Shown here in pieces: positions 9,599 to 19,900 of a stretch of 64,000 nt of DNA. This DNA comes from Massilia sp. BJB1822 (GTDB lineage: Bacteria > Pseudomonadota > Gammaproteobacteria > Burkholderiales > Burkholderiaceae_D), in assembly GCF_013369485.1 (NCBI RefSeq), contig NZ_JABWEB010000025.1:1-64000 (forward strand), in the 5' to 3' direction. The notes under the pieces are model-generated. The model worked only from the letters and a program-made list of their open reading frames with translations. It ran no database searches and was not told the origin of the DNA. Both the position numbers and the translations under genes were made by a program. Numbering within the stretch: the first letter of the stretch is position 1; each line of letters starts with the position of its first letter.

Positions 9599-11271
9599 TG
9601 CGATCCCGAGTTATTGAGTGAGACTTGGGCCATGCCGGCCTGCGCATTCTGCGCCATGGGGCGGGCCTTGCTTGCGGTGCAAAGATTCCAGAAGTGGTGC
9701 AGCAGCATCCAGGCGATGGTGCCGATGGCCACCAGCGCGATCATCAGGAAGACGTCGTTATACGCCAGAACATTCGCTTCACGCGTAGCCGCCGCGCCCA
9801 GCGAGGCCACGCCTTGCGCGCCGCGCAGGCCAGGGTCGGCCAGCGCGCTGCCCAGCGCAGCGCTGCCCGACTGGATGCGCGCCGCCACTTGCGGATCGAG
9901 CAGGGTCAGATGCTCGACCAGCTGGCTGGAATGGTATTTCTCGCGCAGCACCTGGAATGTGCCGACCATGGCCGATCCCAGCAGGCCGCCCAGATTCTGG
10001 GTCATGGAAAACATCAGCGAAAAACTGATCAGGTTGCGCGGCTCGGCAATCACCGCGCCAAAGCCGGAAATGAAGACCGGCCCCAGTATGAAGACGCCGC
10101 TGAAGGCCAGCAGGAACTGGCTCACATACATTTGCGCGGGCCGCGTCAGATTGCTGGCGTGGGCGTCCATCAGCGCGCCCACCGCCATCATCGCCAATGC
10201 CGCCACCATCGACGCAGGAATGCGCGCCGGCGTGATCGTCAGCGCGCTGCACAACATGCCCAGCACGCTGGCCGCCAGCGTCACCAGCCACAGTACCTGC
10301 ATCTGATCGTTGTTCAGGCCCAGCGCCTGCAGGAAGCCCACCGTGCCGCTGGCTTCGGACTGCACGATGCGGATCAGCACCACGGCCAGCGCCAGGCGCG
10401 CAATGGTGGACGTGGCCAGCCAGCGCGTATTCAGCAGCGGCCGCGCGCGATTGTGCTCGACCAGCAGGGCGCCGCTCACCAGCACGATGGACGCGGCCAG
10501 GCAATACCCCAGCCAGGGCGCCTCCAGCCACCAGACCGTGCGGCCCAGCGCCAGCACGGCGCACAGCAGGGCCACGCCCGGCGCAAACAGCGCGAAGGTC
10601 AGGAAGTCCAGCTTCTCGAAAGCCTTGACGCGGTCTCCCGGCGGCAGTTTCAGCAAGAGCACGCAACCCAAGGACAACAGGGCCATGCCCAGTTCGAAGA
10701 AATACAGGCCGCGCCATTCGCCGATCTCCAGCAGATCGGTGGAAAACAGGCGCGCCAGCGGCAAGGCCAGTTGCGCAAAGCCGACGCCGATCACCACGCC
10801 TTTCAGCCGGTGCTCCTTGGGGAAGGCTTGCAGCACATAGTACAGGCCCAGCACCGTCAGCGCCGCGCCGGACATGCCGTGCGCCGCGCGCACCGCGATG
10901 GCCGAGGCCAAGCCGTGCACGAACAGGTGGGCCAGCGTGGCAATCGCGTACAGCAGCAGGAATAATTCGGTGAACAGGCGCAGGCCATACTGCTGACGAA
11001 ACTTCACCAGCAGCAGATTCATGGACACATTCGCCATCACATAGACGGCCGGCAGCCACTGAATCTCGAAGGGATAGACGCCCAGCGCGCCTTGCAAATA
11101 GGGCAAGTTAACGGTGACCAGCGCGTTGCCCAAGCCGCCCGTCAGCGCGACGATGAAGCCGACCAGTAGATACGCTAGCCGCCGCCCCGCCGAATGATGG
11201 GGCGTGGACGGGGAACCCGGCAGCATCGGCCGTTCATGCGGCAACCACGTTTGAGGGGCATAGACATCCAT
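9595..11271 (-). CDS. MFS drug exporter, DHA2 (EmrB-like) family
   Basis: A 558-residue major facilitator with about 14 hydrophobic segments, as in the DHA2 drug:proton antiporters. The first segment carries LLVGFIVALTGGLGNALVTVNLPYLQGALGVYPFEIQWLPAVYVMA, here read as the conserved TM1-TM2 region. The C-terminal tail is hydrophilic (ASKARPMAQNAQAG). It is the first gene of the minus-strand efflux operon. No regulator gene is attached, unlike the RND operon. The ATG at 11271 gives a hydrophilic N-tail of about 28 residues; the internal Met16 is a possible alternative start. Confidence 0.9.
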   Translation of the reverse strand: MDVYAPQTWLPHERPMLPGSPSTPHHSAGRRLAYLLVGFIVALTGGLGNALVTVNLPYLQGALGVYPFEIQWLPAVYVMANVSMNLLLVKFRQQYGLRLFTELFLLLYAIATLAHLFVHGLASAIAVRAAHGMSGAALTVLGLYYVLQAFPKEHRLKGVVIGVGFAQLALPLARLFSTDLLEIGEWRGLYFFELGMALLSLGCVLLLKLPPGDRVKAFEKLDFLTFALFAPGVALLCAVLALGRTVWWLEAPWLGYCLAASIVLVSGALLVEHNRARPLLNTRWLATSTIARLALAVVLIRIVQSEASGTVGFLQALGLNNDQMQVLWLVTLAASVLGMLCSALTITPARIPASMVAALAMMAVGALMDAHASNLTRPAQMYVSQFLLAFSGVFILGPVFISGFGAVIAEPRNLISFSLMFSMTQNLGGLLGSAMVGTFQVLREKYHSSQLVEHLTLLDPQVAARIQSGSAALGSALADPGLRGAQGVASLGAAATREANVLAYNDVFLMIALVAIGTIAWMLLHHFWNLCTASKARPMAQNAQAGMAQVSLNNSGSQ

Positions 11272-11402
11272 GCAGGCGCTTTGGGCTTATGGCTCATCAG
11301 TCCAGAGCATAGCACCATCCCGGCCCACCATGGGGGAACGGACAGCCGCCCCGCTGAGGCGAACCGTCCCGAAAACGACATACTCCCGGCCAGCGGCCGT
11401 CT

Positions 11403-11774
11403 TCAATGCTTGCGTGAGCCGATCAGCTTCGACACGGCGTAGCCGGCCGCCATGGCCACCAGCACCGATAGGGCCGGGCTTTTGCGCACATAGCCGCGGC
11501 CCGTTTCCGCCATGCGCTGGCTCGAATCGGCCAGGCGCTTATAGCTTGTGCTCAGCTGCTCGCCCTTGCTGCTCAGCCTTTCGGACAGGGAACCAACCTT
11601 GTCGGCCACCTTGTCCACGCTATTGTGGGCGCCGGCACTAAGGCGGTCGGTGGCGGCCGGCACCTTGTCGGCCACCTTGTCGATGACGCTGTGCAGTTCA
11701 TTGCGGGTATTGCTGGTCGCATTGGCGATATTGGCGGCCTGCTTCTCACTTTGATTCTCGATATTGCTGTCCAT
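11403..11774 (-). CDS. YqjD/ElaB/DUF883-like membrane-anchored protein
   Basis: A 123-residue protein with a polar, helical N-terminal part containing repeated segments (HSVIDKVADKVPAATDRL and HNSVDKVADKVGSLSERL), then GYVRKSPALSVLVAMAAGYAVSKLIGSRKH. The RxGYVRxxP motif followed by one C-terminal membrane segment is the hallmark of the YqjD/ElaB/DUF883 group, whose E. coli members tether stationary-phase ribosomes to the inner membrane. GAGGA lies about 7 bases before the ATG. The gene is divergent from the unknown gene that follows. The function here is inferred from family only. Confidence 0.75.
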   Translation of the reverse strand: MDSNIENQSEKQAANIANATSNTRNELHSVIDKVADKVPAATDRLSAGAHNSVDKVADKVGSLSERLSSKGEQLSTSYKRLADSSQRMAETGRGYVRKSPALSVLVAMAAGYAVSKLIGSRKH

Positions 11775-11951
11775 GGTGGAGTCCTCGCGTAATGGTCATT
11801 GGAATAGCCGGGATCAACAATATGCCTGCGCTGCCGCGCCTACCGTGCGGCAGCTAACCAAACATGCAGATCGCCGCCATCTGTTAGCCAGCCCACATAT
11901 CGCGAACGCCAAATCTGGCATGCTGGTTTTCTTTCCCAGGCAGGTGCGTTC

Positions 11952-13856
11952 ATGCTTTCCATTCCCCCAATTGCCGAGACAGGCGCGGTGTATCGCGCGC
12001 CCGACCTCAATCCTCTGCAGGCGGCCAATGCCACCGCCCTCCCCTCGCCTGCCACCGCCAGCGCCGAGCTGTCGCCGCTCGGGCATTACCTGTCGCTGGT
12101 GGCGCTGTCGCAGAAGCGTTTAAGCGAACTGCAACAAAGTGCCGGTGCAAGCAGCACGCTCGATCTAAGTGCACTGAACGATACCGCCTTCGCGCTGGCA
12201 CAAGCGTATGAAGGCCTGCAAAGCATAAATGCGGCACAAGGCAATGCGCCGATTACACTGCCGCCCCAGCTGGCGCAGCTGGGCTTTGCCACGCAGCCAT
12301 CGCAACTGAACGAAGAGCTGGACACGCTGGGCGTCGATAGTCCACGCCTGCGCGCCGCCTTTGAGACTGATCGTGCCGGCGTGCTGGCGCAACTGGCTTC
12401 CGCCGCGCAGCAGTTGGACCAGATTGGGGCCAATCTCAATCCCGCCGCCATAGCGCAAAACTCACCGCTCGACACCAGCCGCAATGCGGGCGCCTTCGGC
12501 ACACCCGCCGCCACGCCCGGCGTCACCGCTGCCACTGCGGGAGTGGAGACGGCCGCCCCGCTGCTGGCGGCCCGCGCGGAGCAGGAGGCAGCACTGCAAG
12601 CCGAGGCGCAAGCTGCAGCACAAAGCAACGCCGCAGCGCAGTCAAGCGCGGTTCAGCAGGCAATCGGGCGCCAGGAAGCAGTGGCACAAGCCAACGCGAA
12701 CAACAATACCGCGCAATCAAGCAACGCGCAGCAGGAAGCGCGACGGCTGGAAACAGCGCGGGTTGCCGCAAACGCCGCCAATCCCGCCGCCCTCACGCAG
12801 GAAGCGCGGCAGGCGGCGAACCGCCTGGCCTTTGCGCGCGAAGTCGCCAATACCGAGCTGCAGAACCGCCAGCTTGACGCAACCCAGCAAACCCGAGCAG
12901 CCGAAGCACAGGCTGCCGCGGTACGCCAACTAAGCAGCACGCGCGAGGAAGATGCGGCCGCCACAGCCTTGGCGGATCGTCTGGCGGCTGAGCGCCGCGC
13001 CGCTGCCCAGGCGATCACCCAGGAACAGCTCAATCTGGAACGCGCGCAGCGCCAGGCGGCCGGCCAATCCACGGAACAACAGCAGGCCGCAGCCACCCGC
13101 ACGGTCCAGCAACAGCAACTGCGCGAGACACAGGACCTGGCCCGCCAGTCGCTGCAGCGCGACCAGCAGCAACAATCCCGGCGCGACGCCGGCACCGCCG
13201 TGCAGCGCCAGCAGGATGCGCAGGCAATGCTTGAGCGTCTGCGCGCCCAGTCCGAGACCGACGACGAAACGGCAATCCGGCGCGCCGGCCTGGCCCGCCA
13301 AACCCAGGCCCAGATCCTGGAACAGGCGGCAGCCAGCGCCGCGCGCAGCCAAAGCGCTCTTGCCGCCAGCCCGAATCGTCAAGCCGCCGCCGGTGGTGCT
13401 GCCGACGCGCAGATCGTCGCCCGCAATGCAACCAATGCCAATGCCGCCGCTTCAGCGGCCGTGCGCGCCCAAGCCTCGCTGGCAGCTACGCAGCCGCCAG
13501 CCACTGCCGAAGTCATTGCTGCACCGCCAGCCGGCACAACAGCGGCGACAACGGCAAACACGCCCGCTGCCGAGCCGCCCGCTGCCACGGAAACCGCAAA
13601 CGTACAGCCGGCACTCAGCGCGCAGCGCTCCGCCCGCGACATCGCCAACGACCCGGCCACTGCCGCCGCCGTCGCGGCCTACCGGCTAAACGACATGCCG
13701 GGCGCCGCTGCCGGCCGTCCGGGCGCCACACCGGCGGTCAGGCCGGACGCCGTGCCACCCGTGCGGCCGGTAACGCGCGTGAAAGCCGTCACGCCCATCG
13801 AAAGCGGCGAGGCACCAGGCACCCATCCGGGCAACACCCCGGGAGCCGGCACCTGA
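11952..13856 (+). CDS. Large Ala/Gln/Arg-rich coiled-coil protein of unknown function
   Basis: A 634-residue protein I do not recognise. The first 150 residues look like a small folded domain (SPLGHYLSLVALSQKRLSEL, FALAQAYEGLQSI, LGVDSPRLRAAFETDRAGVLAQL). Residues about 205-470 are extremely rich in Ala, Gln, Arg and Glu and predict as long coiled coil (for example AQQEARRLETARVAANAAN, TRTVQQQQLRETQDLARQSL). The last 150 residues are Ala/Pro/Thr-rich and disordered (VRPDAVPPVRPVTRVKAVTPIESGEAPG). There is no signal peptide or membrane segment. AGGTG lies about 9 bases before the ATG. Flagellar hook-length-like or scaffold proteins share such composition, but no specific motif supports that. 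Confidence 0.7.
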   Translation: MLSIPPIAETGAVYRAPDLNPLQAANATALPSPATASAELSPLGHYLSLVALSQKRLSELQQSAGASSTLDLSALNDTAFALAQAYEGLQSINAAQGNAPITLPPQLAQLGFATQPSQLNEELDTLGVDSPRLRAAFETDRAGVLAQLASAAQQLDQIGANLNPAAIAQNSPLDTSRNAGAFGTPAATPGVTAATAGVETAAPLLAARAEQEAALQAEAQAAAQSNAAAQSSAVQQAIGRQEAVAQANANNNTAQSSNAQQEARRLETARVAANAANPAALTQEARQAANRLAFAREVANTELQNRQLDATQQTRAAEAQAAAVRQLSSTREEDAAATALADRLAAERRAAAQAITQEQLNLERAQRQAAGQSTEQQQAAATRTVQQQQLRETQDLARQSLQRDQQQQSRRDAGTAVQRQQDAQAMLERLRAQSETDDETAIRRAGLARQTQAQILEQAAASAARSQSALAASPNRQAAAGGAADAQIVARNATNANAAASAAVRAQASLAATQPPATAEVIAAPPAGTTAATTANTPAAEPPAATETANVQPALSAQRSARDIANDPATAAAVAAYRLNDMPGAAAGRPGATPAVRPDAVPPVRPVTRVKAVTPIESGEAPGTHPGNTPGAGT

Positions 13857-14010
13857 ACCATCCCCTGACCGCCTCCGGGCTGCGTAGCGCATCCTGGCGA
13901 CGCCGAATCCGGGCCAGTACAGGACAACCCGACGCTCCTTGCATTTTGCTTGCCCTCGCGCCCGGATCGTGGATAATTCAGCGCAAGCAAACCAATCAGA
14001 AGGAGACCCA

Positions 14011-15135
14011 ATGAACTTGAAGCACACCGTGGGCGCGATCGCGCTGCTGGGCCTTGCCGCTGGCGCCGGCGCACAGGAAATGCTGGTCAAAATCGGCCAC
14101 ACCGGTCCCCTGTCCGGCCCACAAGCCTTCTCCGGCAAAGACAATGAAAACGGCGCGCGCCTGGCGGTCGAGGAATTGAACGCCAAACCCATTACGGTGG
14201 CGGGCAAGAAGCTCAAGTTCGAACTGCTCTCCGAGGACGATCAGGGCGACCCGAAAGCCGGCGTCACCGTGGCCCAGAAACTGGCCGACAATGGCGTGAA
14301 ATTCGTCGTCGGTCCGTATAACTCGGGCGTCGCCATGCCCGCCTCGCGCGTCTACAACGACGCCGGCATGGTGGTCTCCACCGTCGCCACCAACCCCAAG
14401 GTTACCCAGCAGGGCTACAAGAATCTGTTCCGCGTCAACGCCAGCGACACCCAGCTGGGCGCCAAGATGGCCCTGTACACGGCCAATGAGCTGAAACTGA
14501 AAACCGTGGCCGTGATCGACGACCGCACCGCCTTTGGTCAAGGCCTGGCCGAGGAATTCAAGAAGCAGGCGCGCCAGTCCGGCCTGGCCGTGGCCGGCCA
14601 CGAATTCACCACCGACAAGTCCTTCGACTTCACCGCCATCCTGACCAAGCTGAAAACCAAGAAGGTGGACGCCATCTTCTTTGGCGGCTACGCGCCGCAA
14701 GGCGCCCCGATGGCGCGCCAGATGAAGCAGTTGGGCATCAACGCCAAGCTGCTCGGCGGCGACACCATCTGCACCCCGGAGATGGGCAAGCTGGGCGGCC
14801 CCGCCGTCGGCGACAATGTGCTGTGCGTGCAGGGCGGCGCCCTGCTGGAAAAAGCCGCCGCCGGCCCTGCGTTCAAGGCCAAGTTCAAGAAGCGCTTCAA
14901 CGCCGATCCCGACGTCTACGCTGCCGCCTACTATGATGCGGTGCAGATGTATGCCGCCTCGATGCAGAAAACCAATTCGCTCGATCCGGCCAAGGTCGGC
15001 GCCGATATCTCGGCCAACAGCTACAAGGGCGTGACCGGTACGTATGCCTTCGACGGCAAGGGCGATATGAAGCAGTCGCCCGTCACCATCTACACCTTCA
15101 AGAACGGCCAGCCGGCGGCCATCGCCAGCTTCTAA
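14011..15135 (+). CDS. Branched-chain amino acid ABC transporter substrate-binding protein (LivK-like)
   Basis: A 374-residue type I periplasmic binding protein. A signal peptide (MNLKHTVGAIALLGLAAGAGA, cleavage before QEMLVKIG) precedes a Leu/Ile/Val-binding fold: IGHTGPLSGPQAFSGKDNENGARLAVEELN, VKFVVGPYNSGVAMPASRVYNDAGM, and the hinge segments KTVAVIDDRTAFGQGLAEEFKKQ and YAAAYYDAVQMYAASMQ. The ATG at 14011 is chosen for its AGAAGGAG Shine-Dalgarno and the signal peptide; the frame is open 72 bases further upstream. No permease or ATPase genes are adjacent, so it is an orphan binding protein that must work with a transporter encoded elsewhere. Confidence 0.93.
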   Translation: MNLKHTVGAIALLGLAAGAGAQEMLVKIGHTGPLSGPQAFSGKDNENGARLAVEELNAKPITVAGKKLKFELLSEDDQGDPKAGVTVAQKLADNGVKFVVGPYNSGVAMPASRVYNDAGMVVSTVATNPKVTQQGYKNLFRVNASDTQLGAKMALYTANELKLKTVAVIDDRTAFGQGLAEEFKKQARQSGLAVAGHEFTTDKSFDFTAILTKLKTKKVDAIFFGGYAPQGAPMARQMKQLGINAKLLGGDTICTPEMGKLGGPAVGDNVLCVQGGALLEKAAAGPAFKAKFKKRFNADPDVYAAAYYDAVQMYAASMQKTNSLDPAKVGADISANSYKGVTGTYAFDGKGDMKQSPVTIYTFKNGQPAAIASF

Positions 15136-15145
15136 GCCCCAGGCC

Positions 15146-16873
15146 TCAGGCCCTGGCTGGCGCCCGGATCGGCACCAGGGCCGTCGCCGCACTGCGCTGC
15201 ACTCCGCCGCCTTTCAGGCGGAAGATGCTGACTGCCCTGCCCAGCGCCTGCGCCTGCTCCTGCAGGCTCTCGGCAGCGGCGGCGGCCTGCTCCACCAGGG
15301 CCGCATTCTGCTGGGTGATGGAATCCATCTGGCCGATGGCCACATTGACCTCGCCGATGCCGCTGCTCTGCTCCTGGCTCGCGCTGGTAATGTCGCCCAT
15401 GATGCCCGCCACCTTATGCACCGAGGCCACCACGCGCTGCATCGTTTCGCCCGCCGCATCGACCAGCCGGCCGCCCTCCTCGACTCGCGCCACCGAGGCG
15501 CCGATCAAATCCTTGATTTCCCTGGCCGCCGCCGCGCTGCGCTGCGCCAGATTGCGCACCTCCGATGCAACGACGGCAAAGCCGCGCCCCTGCTCCCCGG
15601 CGCGCGCAGCCTCCACCGCCGCATTCAGCGCCAGGATATTGGTCTGGAACGCGATGCCGTCGATGACGCCGATAATGTCGCTGATGCGCGCCGAAGAATC
15701 CCGGATCGCCCCCATGGTCGACACCACCTGCGACACCACGCTGCCGCCTTGCTCGGCAACGCTGGCCGCATCGGCCGCCAGCCGGTTGGCCTGCTGGGCG
15801 TTGCTGGCGTTCTGCTGCACCGTGTCGGTCAGGGTTTCCATGGCGCTTGCGGTCTGCTCCAATGAGCTGGCCTGCGATTCCGTGCGTGCCGACAGGTCGG
15901 CGTTGCCGCTGGCGATTTCGCTGGTGGCGACCGTCATCTGGTCGGTACTGCTGCGGATATTGCCGATCATCTCGGCCAGGCTGCCGTTAATGTGTTGCAT
16001 GGCCTGCAGCAGCTGGCCGATTTCGTCATTGCGGCTGGTGTCGATATCGTGGCTCAAATCGCCGGCAGCGATGCACTTGGCCGTGTCCACCGCCTGCTGC
16101 AAGCCGCTGCGGATATAGCGGTAGGCGAACAGCAGGCAGGCTACCGCCGCGAGCACGGACAAGCCTTGCAGCCACTGCGCCAGCGTTTGCGCGCTTTCGA
16201 AAGCCGCCGTGGCCGTCACCACCTGGGCGCTGGTGCGCTCATCCAATAGGGCGAGAAAATCGTTCACCGGCCGCATGATCTTGGCCTTGTTCCGGTGGTA
16301 GGCCAGATCGTGCATGATGCGGCGCGCCATGTCCGGATCGGGATCGCCGCTGCGCGTGAAGCCACCCTTGCCATCGTCAAAGTGGCCCTTGACCGCATTC
16401 ATGGCGATCACCTCGGTGCGCACCAGCTCGTTGGAATTCGCTTCCGCTTCCTTCAGCTTGGCGAATTCCTTGTCGCTGAAGCCCGCTCGCTGCATCAGCT
16501 CCTGCAGCGACACGGTCTGACCGGAGGATGGTGGCAAAGGCGCATTGGCGGCCGCAAAGTCCCAGTAAATGCGCTCGTAGTGCTCGGGACGCGGCTTCTG
16601 GCCGTTGCGGATGGCCAGAATGTCCAGATACTGCCGCTCGTAGCGCTCCTCGCCCGACACCACATAGGTGCGCGCCAGCCGGGTCAGATCGTCGGAGCTC
16701 TACCTCAGCTCATCGGCCAGCAAATACGATTGGTAGCGCGAATCGGCCGCCTGCCGGGCTTCCGCCTGTTTGGCCGAGACCCGCAACAGGGACAGCATGG
16801 TGAGCGCCGCCAGCACGACGGTGATGATGAAGAGCGCGACGAAGATGCGCTTGATGGAGAGGTTCTGGTACAT
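15146..16873 (-). pseudogene. Methyl-accepting chemotaxis protein gene interrupted by an amber codon
   Basis: The reading frame from the ATG at 16873 (preceded by GGAG) encodes MYQNLSIKRIFVALFIITVV, a first membrane segment, and runs to a TAG at 16702-16700. Beyond it the same frame continues without shift ([20 protein letters not shown]) to 15146. It gives the periplasmic sensor, second membrane segment (about 16,170-16,110), HAMP and a complete signalling domain with hairpin tip [38 protein letters not shown]. In related receptors I recall LRQSSDDL at this point, so one C-to-T change (CAG to TAG) is the simplest cause. Restart at GTG 16663 would give 505 residues lacking the first membrane anchor. 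It is either a recent pseudogene or a base-call error. Confidence 0.8.
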
Positions 16874-16927
16874 GGCGCATCTCCTCTGGGGTCAGGAAAA
16901 AACACGTTAAGTACGGCCTGCCTCGTA

Positions 16928-19900
16928 TTAAACTACAAGTCTTGCTTTTCGCGCGCCCGCCAGCTGCGCTCCCCATTGCGGATGGAATAGATATCTTGCC
17001 AGCAGTCCCGATGGCCGGCTGCTTTTCGATTTGTCAAACAAGCCAGCGTTGCCGATCACCAGGAAGCTGTCCTTGGCGCGCGACACCGCCACATTCAGCA
17101 TGTTCGGCTTCTGGTCGAAGAAGGCGCTGCCAGTAAAGGATGGGCCATACGTGGGAGAGAAGATGACGATATTGCGTTCTGCCCCTTGCAATGCATGCAC
17201 GGTGCCCACCGTCAGGCGCGAAGCCTTGTGCAGCAGATCGGGCATTTCCTTGCGCAGCAGGCGCTGGATGGCGCCTGCCTGGGCGGCAAAGGGCGTCACA
17301 ATGCCCAGCAGCTTCCACAAAGGCGTCGGCTTGCCGGATGCGTCGGCATAGTGCTGCTCAATGCCGGCCCGGTTGGCCTTGAGCCAATCCACAATCGCCT
17401 GCGCCTCCTCCGGATTCTGGCGGCTGGCGCCGGCCCTGCGGTCCTGGCCTGCCACGTTCAGCCAGCCGAACGGCGGCAGCAGGCGCTGCTCCTGTGGGAT
17501 GGGCTTGCGCAACGCCTGCAGGCGTCCCGAGTAAATCAGCTCATTGCAATAGCCGATCAGCTCCGGCACGCAGCGCCGGTGTTCGGTCAGCATCAAGCCG
17601 CGCACATCGCGATACTTCTGCACGCGGCAAGCCTGGTTCGCCACGCGCATCAAACTGCCGCTGGCCGGCGTGTAGCCGCCCTGCTCCATCGCGTCGTAGC
17701 GCGCGTCGGCCACATTGGCCAGCAAGCCGAATTTCACCGCGTTGGCGCGGTCACAGCCCTCGCCATTGTTCCAGACCGGCTCGATCTGATAGGTATCGCC
17801 CACCACCATGGCCTTGCGCGCCAGTGCGAACATGGAGGCGCCGACATCAGGAGACACCTGGCCCGCCTCGTCCACGATCAGCAGATCGATCGCATTCCAG
17901 AACGGCATATCGCGGCCCTGCCAGGCCGTGAAGAAGGCCGGCGCCATGTGGAAGTTCGACACCAGGCAAGGCGCCAACTTGGCAAAGCGGCGGTATTTGG
18001 CCTCCAGCCTGGCACGTCCCTTGGAATCGCTTGCGCCATCGATCAGACGCTGGCGCATCTCCAGCAGCCACTGGCCCGACCAGTAGCGGTCGGCCAGCCC
18101 GAACATCACCGCGCGGATCATGATATCGATGGCGTCGTTCAAGTCGTTCAGGGCAATACCGCGCATGGCTTCGTAGCCATCTTCCAGCGCCGCCAGCCAG
18201 CGCCGGAAAATGCCGTCGATAGTCGTCCGTGCCTGATGGGACGCTTCGCGCCGCTGCGTTTGCGTGGCCAGGCCGTGTTCGACTTCCGCGCGGCGCTCCT
18301 TAAGCGCAAGCAGGGCTTGGGAACGATGGCGCGCGGCCCTTTCGCGCAGCGCCTTGAAGTGCTGCTCCAGGCCATCATCGCGGTGCCGCAGATCGGCCGT
18401 CAGCGCATTCGACAACAGGAAGTTGCGGTCGCGCGCCTGGCGGCGGCGCAGCACCGGCGGCAGAAAACTCAGTAGATCCATCCACCACGGCGTGCCTTCC
18501 AGATAGCCCAGCCAGGCTTTCTCGGCACAGTCGATCTCCTCGCGCATGCGCTGATGGCTGCCTTCCAGCACGCGCGCCTGCTGCTCCTGCGCATGCAGTT
18601 CACGCTGCGCCGCTTCAATGGCTGCCTGGGCCGCGTCGATCAGCGCCTGCTGTTCCGCCAGCAGGCGCTTGCAGGAGACTTCCCCGCCTTCGCCGGGATC
18701 TGCCCCCGCTGCCCTGAACACGGCGTAGCGGGCCACCACGATGTCCTGCATTTTGCGCTGCAGGTACTGCAAAGTCTGGCGCAGCGCAGCGCTCACGCCA
18801 TCCACCGTCTCCGCTTGCGGGAACAGGACCGATGCTTTGGCCAGGTAATACTTTTCGGCGCGGGCCACCGCTTCCGGCGCCTCGTGGTCGGTGAAGGAAT
18901 GGTTCCATGCCGTGCAGGTTGGATGGTGGCTTTCGCGCGACTCGGAAGCGAGGAAAAGGCCAAAGCCGCCCTGATACGGCAGCCAGCGTTCATGACCAGT
19001 CTGCGCACAGATTTTGGCAAAGCTGTCGAGCACATTCTCCACCGCCTTGACGTTGGTGGATGCCACCAGGATCAAGGGACAGTCGGCGCCATTCAGGGCG
19101 GCATCCACCCACAGCTGGGCCACCACGCTTTGCAGCAGCGTGGTCTTGCCGGTGCCGGGTGGACCATTTACGGCCAGGATGGCGCCGTCTTTCAACCGCG
19201 CCAGTTCCACCATCGCTTCGCGCTGCGACGGCGAAAGCGGATGCTCATGGTTGATATGTCCAACCGTATTGGCATGCCATGGTTCCGCCTCCGCGATGGC
19301 AGGCGGCGGCGCCGCCGGACGCTCGCCCACGGTGCGCAGGCAGTCCAGCAGCGGCAGCGCCGGCTGGTCGAGGATGATCTGGTCATACAGGCGGATCAGG
19401 TGGCGCGCGACGACGGGCGGCTCGTACGGCAAGCCATGCCACTCCGAAACCAGCTCATGGCCTTCCAGTGCAAACTCCGGAAGCGGCTCGCCATCTTCGG
19501 CCTCCGGCAGTAGCGGCAAGGCGGCGCCCGTCACCTGCGCAAACAGTTCCGAGGCAATCTGCAGCGCATCGCCCAGCGAGGCCGCCTTGAGCGGCAAGCT
19601 GCCGATGAAACGGTCCTGGCTGGCCAGCTCGCCGATGACGACGGGCTTCATGGTCGGCGCCAGCAGATCGCGCGGAATCCAAGGCTGACGTTCGGGATCT
19701 GGCCGCAGCACGCCGGAACGCTCCAGCAGGCAGGGAATGCAGAGCAGCGTGCGGCCAAGATGGAGATCGCCCGCGCCCCATTTCACGCCATGGCGCGCCT
19801 GTTCGGACAGCCGGGCCGGAATCAGCAGAAATGGAATGGCCCGCGCTTCCTTGCCATCGGCGCGCGCCTTGCTGGCGGCGAACTGGGTGGCGGCCCAGGC

